Below are positions 14,945 through 24,746 of a stretch of 64,000 bases of DNA, piece after piece. Every line of letters begins with the position of its first letter. Position 1 is the stretch's first letter. The notes under the pieces are model-generated. The model was not told the DNA's origin. It saw nothing but the letters and a program-made list of their open reading frames with translations, and made no database searches. The stretch lies in the NCBI GenBank assembly GCA_037968815.1, contig JBBKWF010000021.1, positions 62,001-126,000 on the forward strand. The letters are read 5' to 3'. A program made the translations under genes and the position numbers. Source of the stretch: Pseudopedobacter sp037968815 (lineage in GTDB: Bacteria; Bacteroidota; Bacteroidia; Sphingobacteriales; Sphingobacteriaceae).

Positions 14945-16363
14945 TCATTTGGCTAACTGATTTATGTAAACCTCAATGTTTGTGTACTGCTTATCTAATG
15001 AGAATAAAGCCGAGTCGTTTTTATTAGGGTTCAGTTTCATTTTTGTTTCCCACTCGTCTGGCATTCCATCATTATCAGTATCTGCTTTAGCTGGTTTTGA
15101 TTGTAGACTTGGCCAAGCAGAGTTTGAAATTTCATAAGGTGTGCCGTGAGCAAAGCCTCCTTGTACATCAATAATTCTCCCGGTTCTGTTAATTACTTCT
15201 TTAATAATACGTTGGTCTAAAGTATCTCGTTTTGGTAATATGGCTCCGACATTTTTCAATACTTTTTCATAAGCTTGCGAAGCTGGTTCTTTTGGAATTT
15301 GTATTACCTCCAAAGGTTTATCTAGCAATACCTCTTTTTTGTCAGATTCGGCAAATCCTTTGTCTAAATGTACCCCTAAAACGTTGTCTTTTGTTACTTC
15401 ATCAAAATCGACCACTTCATTATCCGCCACATAAAATTTGCCGGTTCCGGTTCCTTTTAAAAAGGATGGATTTACAATTCTGTTTTTTACTTTTTCACTA
15501 GTTGATGGCCCGGAACGGTAATAGTTTGCAACTAAATTGTATTGCCCACCTTCTCCACCGTAAATACTATTATGTCCCCAATTGTAAATCACGTTATTTC
15601 TAAAATCAACTAACTCTTGAGTTGCGCCCAATCTTGCTCCATTAAAACGTGGGTTTCTACTGGTACAATGCGCAAAAAGGTTATGATGTGCTGTGAAATG
15701 TTGCCCACCCCAAATGCCACCGTATCCATGGTTTTGAAATTTCGCGTCTCCCGCTTCAAAGTGATAGCTGTAATTCAAAGGTTCGGTAATGATATTCCAT
15801 TGTAGGGTAGTGCTGTCGCCTCTATAAATAGAGCAAACCTCATCGGTACTCCAGCTCATGCTACAATGATCTATAATGATGTTTTTTCTTCCACTTCCGC
15901 CAAAAGCATCATCGCCACCTGCACCATCAACTTGACCTTTGTTTTGATACCTATCGCCCATTCTAAATCTTAAAAATCTAACGATGATATTATCACCTGA
16001 AAGGGAAATAGGATAATCTGCCAGACAAATCCCATCGCCAGGAGCAGTTTGCCCTGCAATGGTAACATTACCTTTAATATTGAGTTTTGATTTTAAGTGG
16101 ATAGTACCAGAAACAGCAAAAACAATAATTCTTGGACTATTACTTACCACTGCTTTTCTTAAGCTTCCCTCGCCGTCATCCTCTAAATTGCTTACAATAT
16201 ATATTTTGCCACCTCTGCCACCGGTAGTGTATTTTCCGAATCCTTCTGCACCAGGGAATGCAATTGCTCTGTCGTCAGCGGTATTAGTATTAACTTTTTT
16301 GCTGGCGCAAGAAAACAGAATTCCGATTAAAAGTATAAGTGTTAAAGCTTTATAAAGTTTCAT
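14945..16363 (-). CDS. PL1-family pectate lyase lipoprotein (PL1_2-like), copy 2
   Basis: A 472-residue lipoprotein (signal GILFSCASK). The mature part starts AIAFPGAEGFGKYTTGGRGGK, the standard opening of the PL1_2-type pectate lyases of Bacteroidota. Core motifs are VTIAGQTAPGDGICLADYPI, IIIDHCSMSWSTDE and CTSRNPRFNGARLG, corresponding to the calcium-binding and arginine-containing catalytic strands. The tail has a DTDNDGMPDEWE calcium-binding loop like thrombospondin type 3 repeats. It lies 2 bp after a paralogue in the same unit; the two share this architecture. The likely role is periplasmic or surface cleavage of galacturonan imported by the SusCD system. Confidence 0.9.
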   Translation of the reverse strand: MKLYKALTLILLIGILFSCASKKVNTNTADDRAIAFPGAEGFGKYTTGGRGGKIYIVSNLEDDGEGSLRKAVVSNSPRIIVFAVSGTIHLKSKLNIKGNVTIAGQTAPGDGICLADYPISLSGDNIIVRFLRFRMGDRYQNKGQVDGAGGDDAFGGSGRKNIIIDHCSMSWSTDEVCSIYRGDSTTLQWNIITEPLNYSYHFEAGDAKFQNHGYGGIWGGQHFTAHHNLFAHCTSRNPRFNGARLGATQELVDFRNNVIYNWGHNSIYGGEGGQYNLVANYYRSGPSTSEKVKNRIVNPSFLKGTGTGKFYVADNEVVDFDEVTKDNVLGVHLDKGFAESDKKEVLLDKPLEVIQIPKEPASQAYEKVLKNVGAILPKRDTLDQRIIKEVINRTGRIIDVQGGFAHGTPYEISNSAWPSLQSKPAKADTDNDGMPDEWETKMKLNPNKNDSALFSLDKQYTNIEVYINQLAK

Positions 16364-16365
16364 AA

Positions 16366-17877
16366 TTACTTATATTGATTATCAGTAGTGCCTTTAACTA
16401 AACTGTTTAAATACACTTCAATATTATCATAACCGGTACTTAAATCTTTACCGTTAGCATTTGCAACTTTAGGGTCTAATTTGTTAGCAATTTCCCAATC
16501 ATCGGGCATACCATCAGCATCCGTATCTACTGGAGCGGTTGTTTGTGTTAAAACTGGCCATCCGCCAACATCATTTTGTGTATCAATAATTCCTTGAAGT
16601 CCGGTCTTTGAACCACTAAAAGTTGTTGTTCCATTTTTTACATCATTAATAATTCTAGTATCAACTGCATCTCTTTTTAAGCTTGCCCCACTATATAGCA
16701 GTACTGCGTTATATGCACTTTCAGCAGTTTGCGTTGTAATTTCTGTTGATGAAAATGGAGTGCTCTTTTTAACCATTGTTTGGCTAATGCCCGAGTCATA
16801 ATCTATACCACCATTCCAGTTGTTAGCTGTAATAGTTGAGTTGCCATCAATATAATTGCCATCAATATAAAATGTACCATAACCTACACCATAAAGCGCT
16901 AGATTTGTAGCTCCAGTAGTGTTGTCTTTAGATACCTGCATAATGCGTCTTTTTATAGAAGTAGGAGTGGCCGGTCCTGCTTTATAATAATTGTTTACCA
17001 TATTATACTCTCCGTTTTCTCCGCCGTAAGCACTGTTGCTACTCCAGTTATAAATAACGTTGTTACGATAATCAACCTTATCTATACCAAATTTGCCTTC
17101 TCCAGTTCCGCTACCTTTGCTATATCTTAAACCGCCATCAAATCGCGGGTTTCTACTGGTGTGATTTGCCAAAAGGTTGTGGTGGAAAGTAGCCGGGCTA
17201 CCACCCCAAATTCCGCCATATCCATGTTTCCCTTTCGCATGACCAGATTCGTTCATACTTTCTGATATGATACACCATTGCATCGTAAAGTTTTTATTAT
17301 GATAAAATGAAGCGGTTTCATCAATAGACCAGCTCATAGAGCAATGGTCTAGAATCACATTTTCCACCTCTCTACCTCCGATAGCGTCACTTTCTATTTT
17401 AGCAATGTTAGTATCACCCAATCTAAAGCGCATGTAACGAATAATAACGTTGTTGGCTTCAATTATAAAATCGTAATCTTGAATACAAATCCCATCACCC
17501 GATGCGGTTTGGCCTGCAATGGTAATTAAACCGTTTTTTATTTTTAACGAGGATTTTAGCTTAATGTTTCCCGAAACGGTGAACACTACAATTCTAGCTC
17601 CAACTGCTTCTACTGCGGCTCTTAAACTCCCCGAACCAGAATCATTAAGATTACTTACTTTAATAACTCTACCACCGCGTCCACCTATAGTGTTTTTTCC
17701 AGCACCTTCAGCACCGTCAAAGGCATAAGCTGTTTCTGTAACCTGTATTGGTTTTTCGGTAATTGGTTTTACTGGAACGCTATCGGGTAATTTTTTTGAT
17801 TTTTTGCAAGAAAAAGTAAAGGGGATAATTACCAGTGCATAAAGTAAAATAACGATGTGTTTTACTGTTGTAGTCAT
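16366..17877 (-). CDS. PL1-family pectate lyase lipoprotein (PL1_2-like), copy 1
   Basis: A 503-residue lipoprotein (IPFTFSCKKSK). Domain order equals that of the neighbour at 14945-16363: AYAFDGAEGAGKNTIGGRGGR, VTIAGQTASGDGICIQDYDF-type strand (ITIAGQTASGDG), VILDHCSMSWSIDET, NHTSRNPRFDGGLRYS, and a terminal DTDADGMPDDWE calcium loop. It is a beta-eliminating pectate lyase by family. It begins 63 bp after the DUF5123-like gene, behind a strong hairpin, and is followed after 2 bp by its paralogue, so the pair look like an old tandem duplication that has diverged. Confidence 0.9.
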   Translation of the reverse strand: MTTTVKHIVILLYALVIIPFTFSCKKSKKLPDSVPVKPITEKPIQVTETAYAFDGAEGAGKNTIGGRGGRVIKVSNLNDSGSGSLRAAVEAVGARIVVFTVSGNIKLKSSLKIKNGLITIAGQTASGDGICIQDYDFIIEANNVIIRYMRFRLGDTNIAKIESDAIGGREVENVILDHCSMSWSIDETASFYHNKNFTMQWCIISESMNESGHAKGKHGYGGIWGGSPATFHHNLLANHTSRNPRFDGGLRYSKGSGTGEGKFGIDKVDYRNNVIYNWSSNSAYGGENGEYNMVNNYYKAGPATPTSIKRRIMQVSKDNTTGATNLALYGVGYGTFYIDGNYIDGNSTITANNWNGGIDYDSGISQTMVKKSTPFSSTEITTQTAESAYNAVLLYSGASLKRDAVDTRIINDVKNGTTTFSGSKTGLQGIIDTQNDVGGWPVLTQTTAPVDTDADGMPDDWEIANKLDPKVANANGKDLSTGYDNIEVYLNSLVKGTTDNQYK

Positions 17878-17892
17878 TTTCTTAATATTAAA

Positions 17893-17919
17893 AATGGGCA
17901 GTATAAAATACCGCCCATT
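17893..17919 (-). terminator. Hairpin between the surface-protein genes and the lyase genes of unit D
   Basis: Arms AATGGGCAGTAT and ATACCGCCCATT pair over 12 bp with one mismatch and a 3-nt loop; in the minus transcript a run TTTTTAATATT follows. It is inside unit D with no promoter seen after it, so it is probably a partial terminator or a message-stabilising end for susC-susD-DUF5123. Confidence 0.7.
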
Positions 17920-17940
17920 ACAAAATTTTTACTGTTTAAA

Positions 17941-19566
17941 TTAATGCCACCTTGGGTCACCAATTGGGTCATTTGCAGTTCCTGCTGTTCTCAAAGGAGA
18001 GTTAGCGGGTAACAAATATGTCGTAGTGTCAACTGTCCAGCCTAAATCAATAGTTTGGTTATTTGCTTCCGTTACTGAACTACTAAGACCGACTAAATTA
18101 CCGTCTCCGGTATTAAGGTTGAAGTAATTGTTGTTGTTGAATTTTAAACTTCCTCCACCTTTAAGTGCATTATTACCTACAGTTTGCCCAGTTCTTGGTG
18201 TGTTAGCAATAATTGAATTTTGCATGGTAAAATTCACCGGGTTTGTGTTGGCATCTAAAATTATATTGTTTCTTACCCCAGAACCAAATCCGTTTAAAGT
18301 AATATGATCTATTGTAATTAACGGTGTTTGTCCAGCAGTAATATTTGTAGCCCAGCTTATTATCTGTCTAGCAGAACTATAAATTGTACTGTTTGTAATG
18401 CTGATTGTTTTAAACTCCGATTTATCTAACATTAAATAAGCATAAGATGATATACCATTATCGTATAAAATGGAGTTTTCTATGATGATATCGTCCATTT
18501 TATGAGCATTGTTTCCACCTCTATTTGCTCTCATTAAACAATTTTTTGTACCACGAACAGAGCAGTTTTCTATCACAACTGACTTTAAAGTTGCGGCTTC
18601 ACCATCTGAACCAATACCTACTACGTTGATAAAATAATCTGCCACGGTTGTACCGTCAAGCTCGATACCTGAGAACTTAATACCCGCACCAGAACCTTTT
18701 AAGTTAAACTGTTTGAAATTTATTTTAGTGTTACTAAAGTTCCCAGACACAGATTTAATAGTAATACTTTTGCCAAGAATCTCTGTATTTACACCTGCAG
18801 TTACTAAGTCGTAAGTTCCTGGCTGTAATGCAATTACTGAGTTGTTAGCTGCTGCTATAATCGCTGCTGCTAAATCATCGGTAGGGCTTAAGGTTAATGT
18901 TGCTGTCACTGCGCCGGGTGTGGTGAAAGATATTTTACCTCTTGAAACTGTACCGGAATAAATTTTTGCTTCGTAATTAGTGTTAGATGATAAACCTGTA
19001 GCGCTAATTTGACCAGCGTTTGCTACTGTTACATCTATAGGGACTGTAATGGGTGTACCGCCTGCAACAGGGGTTAATACAATTCTGGTAATACCAGCAG
19101 TTACTTTCCATTTTAACAAAACAGTTGTTTCTGTAATTTGTGAAGTGTAAACTGGCAAAAATATTTGCTCAACACCGGTTTTAAAAGTTGTACTGATAAA
19201 TTTGGAATCTGCTAATCCATTAGATATAGCCTTTACCCTAACAGAATAGTCTGTATCTCCTTCAAAACCTTCTGCGGTATAAGGTAAATCACTAAACTTA
19301 ATACCTTCAATCGTCTTATACGGAGTACCTGAAAAATCAAGATCTCCGTTTTGAAAAAACTCTAAAGTATAACTGTCTGCATTGCCAATTTGCGTCCAGT
19401 TAAGACGAACTTGTGTAATGTTTACAATGTTTTTAGTTAAATCAGTAGGTGAAAATACACCGTCTACTTTTAATACGGTAATTTCTTCTAGCTCATCCTT
19501 ACAGCTTGATAAACTGAAAGCGCTTATCATGAAGAGTAGAGCAATAAATATGTTTTTAGTTTTCAT
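17941..19566 (-). CDS. Fibronectin III and DUF4957/DUF5123-like beta-helix surface lipoprotein
   Basis: A 541-residue lipoprotein (AFSLSSCKDE). Residues about 45-130 and 135-215 are two fibronectin III-like domains (QVRLNWTQIGNADSYTLEF; ETTVLLKWKVTAGITRIVL). Residues about 225-541 form a parallel beta-helix (IIAAANNSVIALQPGTYDL, IIENSILYDNG, ITNSTIYSSAR) ending PLRTAGTANDPIGDPRW, typical of proteins annotated DUF4957/DUF5123 beside SusD. No lyase catalytic Arg/Lys motif is evident. It occupies the SusE position, 18 bp after susD, and is probably a surface glycan-binding protein, possibly a cryptic lyase. Confidence 0.8.
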   Translation of the reverse strand: MKTKNIFIALLFMISAFSLSSCKDELEEITVLKVDGVFSPTDLTKNIVNITQVRLNWTQIGNADSYTLEFFQNGDLDFSGTPYKTIEGIKFSDLPYTAEGFEGDTDYSVRVKAISNGLADSKFISTTFKTGVEQIFLPVYTSQITETTVLLKWKVTAGITRIVLTPVAGGTPITVPIDVTVANAGQISATGLSSNTNYEAKIYSGTVSRGKISFTTPGAVTATLTLSPTDDLAAAIIAAANNSVIALQPGTYDLVTAGVNTEILGKSITIKSVSGNFSNTKINFKQFNLKGSGAGIKFSGIELDGTTVADYFINVVGIGSDGEAATLKSVVIENCSVRGTKNCLMRANRGGNNAHKMDDIIIENSILYDNGISSYAYLMLDKSEFKTISITNSTIYSSARQIISWATNITAGQTPLITIDHITLNGFGSGVRNNIILDANTNPVNFTMQNSIIANTPRTGQTVGNNALKGGGSLKFNNNNYFNLNTGDGNLVGLSSSVTEANNQTIDLGWTVDTTTYLLPANSPLRTAGTANDPIGDPRWH

Positions 19567-19584
19567 CGTTGTTTTTTTAGAAAA

Positions 19585-21354
19585 TTAAAAGTTGTCATTA
19601 TTTAAGCTTCCGTTAGAGTTCTCTAAGAAATATTGCCAAATAGGCCAAACCGGTTGCGTACTAGGGTCTCTTACAAAGAGTGCGTCCCAATAGGTAATTA
19701 CATCTGAACTAGAAACCATAGTCCAAGTTTTGTTTTCTGTGTAACCACCGGCTAAACCTGCAGCATCAGTATCTCCATAGTTTAAACCGTAAATCTCTAC
19801 TGTTTCGCCATCTGCTTTAGTTTTAAAATAAATCTTATTAGGCAGGGTAAGGTATTTGCCTTCTCTATTTTCTAGCTGTTGTAGTTTAATTTTTGCCTCA
19901 TTTAATTTAACAGTTAATAAATTCCAGCGAATTAAATCTGCTTTTCTAAGCATTTCGCCACAAAACTCTAATGCTCTTTCATCTACTATTGCATTAAAAA
20001 ATGTTTCTTTTGAAGCCGTAACTTGTGCCATATACGTTGTTACTTTGGCCGGGTTATTAGGGAAAGCTCTATCGCGAATCTTTTTTAAATAAGGTGCAGC
20101 TACACTTGGCGTTTCAAGCTCATTTATCGCTTCAGCAGCCATTAAATAAACATCTGCATAACGCATGTACAGCCAATTTAAACCATCGTCATTTGTTGAT
20201 GTTACTCTTCTTTTTAGCCATTCGTAACGGTATTTTCCAAAATAAAACTTACCAACCACGGGCACCTGTATGCCATTAGTCCATTCGTACGGGACAGCAG
20301 TTACATCCCTACGTACATCGTCTTTATCATAATCAAAAAACATAACTGGGTTTACACCGTCAGTACCACCTTTAGCTTGTCCCGTATATTTATCTGTAGT
20401 GGTGTGTCTTACTCCTAAGTCATAAATTACTCTACCTCTACCGTCTGCAAACGGAATTTCCCACATTGACTCTAAACCGGCTTTACCTGTTTCAGCATTT
20501 AAAGTTTTAAAAGTTTCTTCGAAACCTGGTAGCGTTAGTTTGCCACTTTCTATAATTTCTAAACATTCTGTTTTTGCAATAGTGTACATTTTAACGCGAT
20601 CCAAATCTGGGTCGGTGCTTAAACGCGTTGTACCATCTAAATGCTTAGAGTAACCCCCTGCATAAAGTGCTAATCTTGCTCTTAAACCTTTTGCAAAAGC
20701 TTTATTTATACGTTCTACCGATTGTGTAGTTGAAGTTTCGTTAGGCCAAGGTAATAAAGTTGCAGCCTCTTCTAAATCAGCCAAAAGTTGTTTGTAAATA
20801 ACATCCTTATCGCTTCTTGGTAAGTATTGAGTTGCTTCAGTAGTCGGTTCAAATCGGGCTGGTACATTTCCCCAACCTTTTATTAAGTCGTTATATAATA
20901 CAGCTCGTAAAGTTAAAACCTCGCCTAAAATTGCACCCATATCTTTATTGCCCTGAGGGTTTCCAAATTTTCTAATACCTTCAATTGCAAAATTTGCTCT
21001 TTCAATTCCCTCGTAAAACTTAGCCCAAGCGTTATTATCACTATTCATTTGCCCGTTATCAGGATTTGTGTTGTAATTGCTTAGTCTAGCTTTATCGTCT
21101 GTTGAGTTTTTTAAACTATTATTTACTTCAGCATCTGTGTTAATGCCATAATAAACCAAGTACCTAGCTCTGTAAGAATTTTGTTCGCCAAAAGACTGTA
21201 AAATCCCTGCAATTGCGTTTTCGGCCAAAGCTGGTGTAGAGTACACTACAGATGCATCCAAAGCAGATTTGTTTGGCGCATCGAAAGTGTTTTTACAAGC
21301 ACCAATAAGGCTTAGGGTTGTAAATATTATTAATGTATAAATTGTCTTTTTCAT
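19585..21354 (-). CDS. susD: SusD/RagB-family outer-membrane glycan-binding lipoprotein
   Basis: The 589-residue protein opens with a lipoprotein signal (LSLIGACKNTF). The SusD N-terminal region (DASVVYSTPALAENAIAGIL, EGIERANFAIEGI) is followed by tetratricopeptide-like helices (GEVLTLRAVLYNDLIKGWGNVP) and the C-terminal RagB/SusD domain (NWLYMRYADVYLMAAEAINE, FFNAIVDERALEFCGEMLRKADLIRW). SusD forms the lid over SusC and binds the oligosaccharide on the surface. It lies 19 bp after susC. The pectin context of the locus points to an oligogalacturonide or rhamnogalacturonan ligand; this specificity is inferred. Confidence 0.95.
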   Translation of the reverse strand: MKKTIYTLIIFTTLSLIGACKNTFDAPNKSALDASVVYSTPALAENAIAGILQSFGEQNSYRARYLVYYGINTDAEVNNSLKNSTDDKARLSNYNTNPDNGQMNSDNNAWAKFYEGIERANFAIEGIRKFGNPQGNKDMGAILGEVLTLRAVLYNDLIKGWGNVPARFEPTTEATQYLPRSDKDVIYKQLLADLEEAATLLPWPNETSTTQSVERINKAFAKGLRARLALYAGGYSKHLDGTTRLSTDPDLDRVKMYTIAKTECLEIIESGKLTLPGFEETFKTLNAETGKAGLESMWEIPFADGRGRVIYDLGVRHTTTDKYTGQAKGGTDGVNPVMFFDYDKDDVRRDVTAVPYEWTNGIQVPVVGKFYFGKYRYEWLKRRVTSTNDDGLNWLYMRYADVYLMAAEAINELETPSVAAPYLKKIRDRAFPNNPAKVTTYMAQVTASKETFFNAIVDERALEFCGEMLRKADLIRWNLLTVKLNEAKIKLQQLENREGKYLTLPNKIYFKTKADGETVEIYGLNYGDTDAAGLAGGYTENKTWTMVSSSDVITYWDALFVRDPSTQPVWPIWQYFLENSNGSLNNDNF

Positions 21355-21373
21355 CTCGTCTGTTTAATAGTTA

Positions 21374-24300
21374 TTAGAAATTAACATTAAGGCCTAATAC
21401 ATAACTCTTGCTTTTTGGATAAGCTGAATAATCTACTCCCGGTGTTAAAGGATCTTTTCTTCTTGTAGAAACCTCAGGGTCAAAACCAGAATAATTAGTG
21501 ATTAACAACAAGTTGTAACCCGAAGCATAAATTCTAGCACTCTTCATCTTTAACTTAGCAGAAATCGATTTTGGCAAGGTATAGCCCAGGGTAACTGTAC
21601 CTAATCTTAAAAAAGACGCATCCTCAACAGCCCAGTCACTCAATACATATTTAGACATATAAGGCGACCATAGCGTTGTGTTCTCATTCATAAGTGCTAA
21701 TTCCGCGGGATCGTTGCTAATTGTTCCATCAGCTCGTAAGTTATTCCAACGGTTGCCAGAAGCCATAATATCAATCATGTTTCTGGAGTTGTACTTACTT
21801 GTTGAAGTATATTCAATTTTATTAGCGTTATAAACATCATTACCATAGCTCCAGTTAAAATAGGCTCCAAAATCAAAATTGTAAATTCTTGAGCTTATTG
21901 AAAAACCACCGTTGTTTAAAGGAGATGCATTTCCAATAACTGTACGATCTGCTAAGGTGATTTTATTGTCTTCTGCTGGTTTAGTTGGGTCGTTATAGAT
22001 GTTTCTTAATTTCATAGAACCTGGTCTAAGTGTTCCAACAACGTCGCTTGCATCAGCAATACCCGTTTTTAAAACCCAGTTTGCACCATCAAAATTTGAA
22101 AAGTCATCAACTTCATATCTACCGTCACTTACATAACCGTAAATTTGTCCTACTGCAGATCCTTGTGTTACTAAATAGTCACTATTTATTTCTGTAGATG
22201 CCCAGCTTGATGCTGCTGGGTAATTAACTAATCCGCCTAAAGAATTAACCTTGTTTCTATTGATGCCTATGTTGGCATTAATATTTAAATCGAAGTTTGT
22301 TTTTCTAACGGCAGTCCAGTTTAAAGAAAACTCTAATCCTTTATTCTGTGTTTCACCTATGTTACGGTATTGGCTATCGTAGCCTGTTCCTGCAACGGGG
22401 AAAAGAATCAGTAAATCTTTAGTTTTATTTAAATAGGCTTCTACAGTACCCGTAATTTTCGAGTTCAATAAAGAGAAATCTAAACCAAGGTTTTTGGTTA
22501 TAGTAGTTTCCCATTTTAAATTTGGATTAGCCTGAATTTTAGAAGGTGCTAAAAAGTAACTGTAACCATTAGTATAAACATCAGTCTTTTGAGGATCATT
22601 TGGCTCTAATAGCTGTACGGTTTGTCCGCTAGGGATGTTGTTGTTACCCGCAGTACCATAACTAGCTCTTATTTTTAGATCGTCTAACCAATTTTTTGTA
22701 CTAGCCATAAAGTCTTCTCCAGAAATTCTCCAAGCACCCGAAATAGAAGGGAAGTAACCCCATCGGTTATTTTCCAAAAACTTTGAAGAACCGTCTGCTC
22801 TAAACGTTGCACTTAAAAGATATCTTCCTTTAAAGTCATAGTTTGCTCTACTAAAAAAAGATAGCAGAATATCATCCGGATTGTAAACATTCCCTGTTTT
22901 AGCATCTTGTCCTTGTGCAGATAAATTACGGGAATCATCAAAAGTAAAAGATTTAGGAAAACCAGCTATTCTGCTTGATGCTACATCTTGTTGATTTATA
23001 ATATACTCTTGACCTACTAATAGGTTTAAATTGTGGTTTTTGCTGATTACCTTTTTAAAGTCATAATTTAAGGTATTTGTATTTCTAATGATGTTACGGG
23101 TAGTATTTGTAAAAAACACTAAAGGCAAGCCTTGTGCCGTTGCAGGTAAAACATTTCTCGAAGTATAAGTAGTTGGGCCATAAAAACGATCTTGATCATT
23201 TTTATAAGAATCGTAACCAATATTTGATTTAAATTTCAAGTTTTTTACAACTTGGTAAGTTAAAGCTCCGTTAAGGTTATAAGTTTTTCTTTTTACAAAC
23301 TGATCGTTATCGTATATAGCTTCTAAAGGGTTATACAAGTTGAAAGTTTCATCTGTTAAATCAGTGTCTGTTAAATCACCAACCGGAAATGCTGGGTAAA
23401 TAACTGCATACTTTAACCTTGAATCTGCAGACGACTTTTCGTTTTGCTCATTTGCACCACCACCTTCTGTTTCGGCGTCAGCATATCTAAAACCAAAATC
23501 TAAACTTAGCTTATCATATAGTTTATGATTTAATTTAAAGTTCAGGTTTTGTCTTTGGTAGCCTGAGCTCACCATAATTGCTTTGTCTTTAACAAAAGAG
23601 TGGCTTAAACTAAATTTAGTGTTTTCGCCACCACCGCTGATACTTAAGTTTTGGTTAACCGTAGTACCTGTTCTTCCAAAAATTATGTTTTGCCAGTCGT
23701 TGGTAGGGATGTTTGCATATAAATCAATATCCTGAAAATTGCCAAAGTATTTAGTGTATTGTTCTGGTTTGTTTGCTAATAAAGACCTTTCATACTGCCA
23801 AGTAGCATAATCTAAGGGAGTAATTAAATCTAAGGTATTTGTAATTTCTCTTATACCTCCAAAAGTATTTACACTGATAGCAGTTTTTCCATTTTTACTG
23901 TTTTTGGTAGTCACCAAAATAACACCGTTTGCACCTCTAGAACCGTAAATTGCAGTTGAAGAGGCATCTTTTAAAATGTCAATTGACTCAATATCTTGAG
24001 GTGCAATATCAGAGATTGAGCTTACTGGAAAACCATCAACAATATAAAGGGGAGAATTATCGCCTGTAATGGAACCACCACCTCTAATTCTTACAGTCAT
24101 TTCTGCATCCGGAGAACCGTCTGTTGAAGCAATACTTACCCCAGAAACTCTACCTTGAATAGCTTGCAGTGCAGATGAAACAGGTACAGCTGAAATAACC
24201 TCAGCACTTACAGACGAAACCGCACCCGTTAAGTCTTTCTTTCTAACGGTTCCGTAACCTATCGCTACTACCTCGTCTAGCAATACTCCGTCACTTTCAA

Positions 24301-24577
24301 GTGAAATGCTCAATGTTTTTTGATCAGTTATTTTTACCTGCTTAGCTTTATAGCCCAAATAAGTGAAAACTAAAGTTTGTCCTGTTTTTGCTTTAATACT
24401 GTAGGCGCCATTAACATCAGTTAAAGTTCCTTTAGTAGTACCTAAAATAGAGACCGAAACCCCTATTAAAGTTTCTTTAGCATCGGTTACCTTTCCGGTA
24501 ATTACTCTTTCCTGCGCAAATGAAATCCCAAAACTGAAATTTACAATAGCCAGCAAGAGCAGAATTTTTTTTGTCAT
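21374..24577 (-). CDS. susC: SusC/RagA-family TonB-dependent outer-membrane transporter
   Basis: The 1067-residue protein has a signal peptide (about 1-21), a carboxypeptidase-regulatory-like domain (VITGKVTDAKETLIGVSVSI to VFTYLGYK, 22-95), the SusC-type linker LDEVVAIGYGTVRKKDLTGAV, a plug (RIRGGGSITGDNSPLYIVDG and DILKDASSTAIYGSRGANGV) and a beta-barrel closing with SYVLGLNVNF. It imports oligosaccharide across the outer membrane with TonB energy. No extra FecR-interacting N-terminal domain is present, so sigma/anti-sigma control is not expected; the LacI-type operator about 170 bp upstream is the obvious control. It is the first gene of unit D. Confidence 0.97.
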   Translation of the reverse strand: MTKKILLLLAIVNFSFGISFAQERVITGKVTDAKETLIGVSVSILGTTKGTLTDVNGAYSIKAKTGQTLVFTYLGYKAKQVKITDQKTLSISLESDGVLLDEVVAIGYGTVRKKDLTGAVSSVSAEVISAVPVSSALQAIQGRVSGVSIASTDGSPDAEMTVRIRGGGSITGDNSPLYIVDGFPVSSISDIAPQDIESIDILKDASSTAIYGSRGANGVILVTTKNSKNGKTAISVNTFGGIREITNTLDLITPLDYATWQYERSLLANKPEQYTKYFGNFQDIDLYANIPTNDWQNIIFGRTGTTVNQNLSISGGGENTKFSLSHSFVKDKAIMVSSGYQRQNLNFKLNHKLYDKLSLDFGFRYADAETEGGGANEQNEKSSADSRLKYAVIYPAFPVGDLTDTDLTDETFNLYNPLEAIYDNDQFVKRKTYNLNGALTYQVVKNLKFKSNIGYDSYKNDQDRFYGPTTYTSRNVLPATAQGLPLVFFTNTTRNIIRNTNTLNYDFKKVISKNHNLNLLVGQEYIINQQDVASSRIAGFPKSFTFDDSRNLSAQGQDAKTGNVYNPDDILLSFFSRANYDFKGRYLLSATFRADGSSKFLENNRWGYFPSISGAWRISGEDFMASTKNWLDDLKIRASYGTAGNNNIPSGQTVQLLEPNDPQKTDVYTNGYSYFLAPSKIQANPNLKWETTITKNLGLDFSLLNSKITGTVEAYLNKTKDLLILFPVAGTGYDSQYRNIGETQNKGLEFSLNWTAVRKTNFDLNINANIGINRNKVNSLGGLVNYPAASSWASTEINSDYLVTQGSAVGQIYGYVSDGRYEVDDFSNFDGANWVLKTGIADASDVVGTLRPGSMKLRNIYNDPTKPAEDNKITLADRTVIGNASPLNNGGFSISSRIYNFDFGAYFNWSYGNDVYNANKIEYTSTSKYNSRNMIDIMASGNRWNNLRADGTISNDPAELALMNENTTLWSPYMSKYVLSDWAVEDASFLRLGTVTLGYTLPKSISAKLKMKSARIYASGYNLLLITNYSGFDPEVSTRRKDPLTPGVDYSAYPKSKSYVLGLNVNF

Positions 24578-24695
24578 AGTTTTTAAAAAAAGAATTTTTA
24601 AAATTTAAACAGCAAAACATCATAAAGAGCCTCGAAATAATAAATATTGGGAAGTGCTTGAAAGAAATTTCTACGGTTTAATCAATTGGTTTAAA

Positions 24696-24703
24696 CAATT
24701 ATA
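24696..24703 (-). promoter_or_regulatory. Candidate -7 element of unit D (susC promoter)
   Basis: The minus-strand sequence is TATAATTG, one mismatch from TAnnTTTG, 43 bp downstream of operator D. The bases after it (TTTAAACCA) resemble those after the unit A element (TTTAAATCA). The implied leader is about 110 nt. Confidence 0.5.
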
Positions 24704-24746
24704 AGCACTTTGACTTCTAATATAAAACGTTTACAGGTAAATAACT

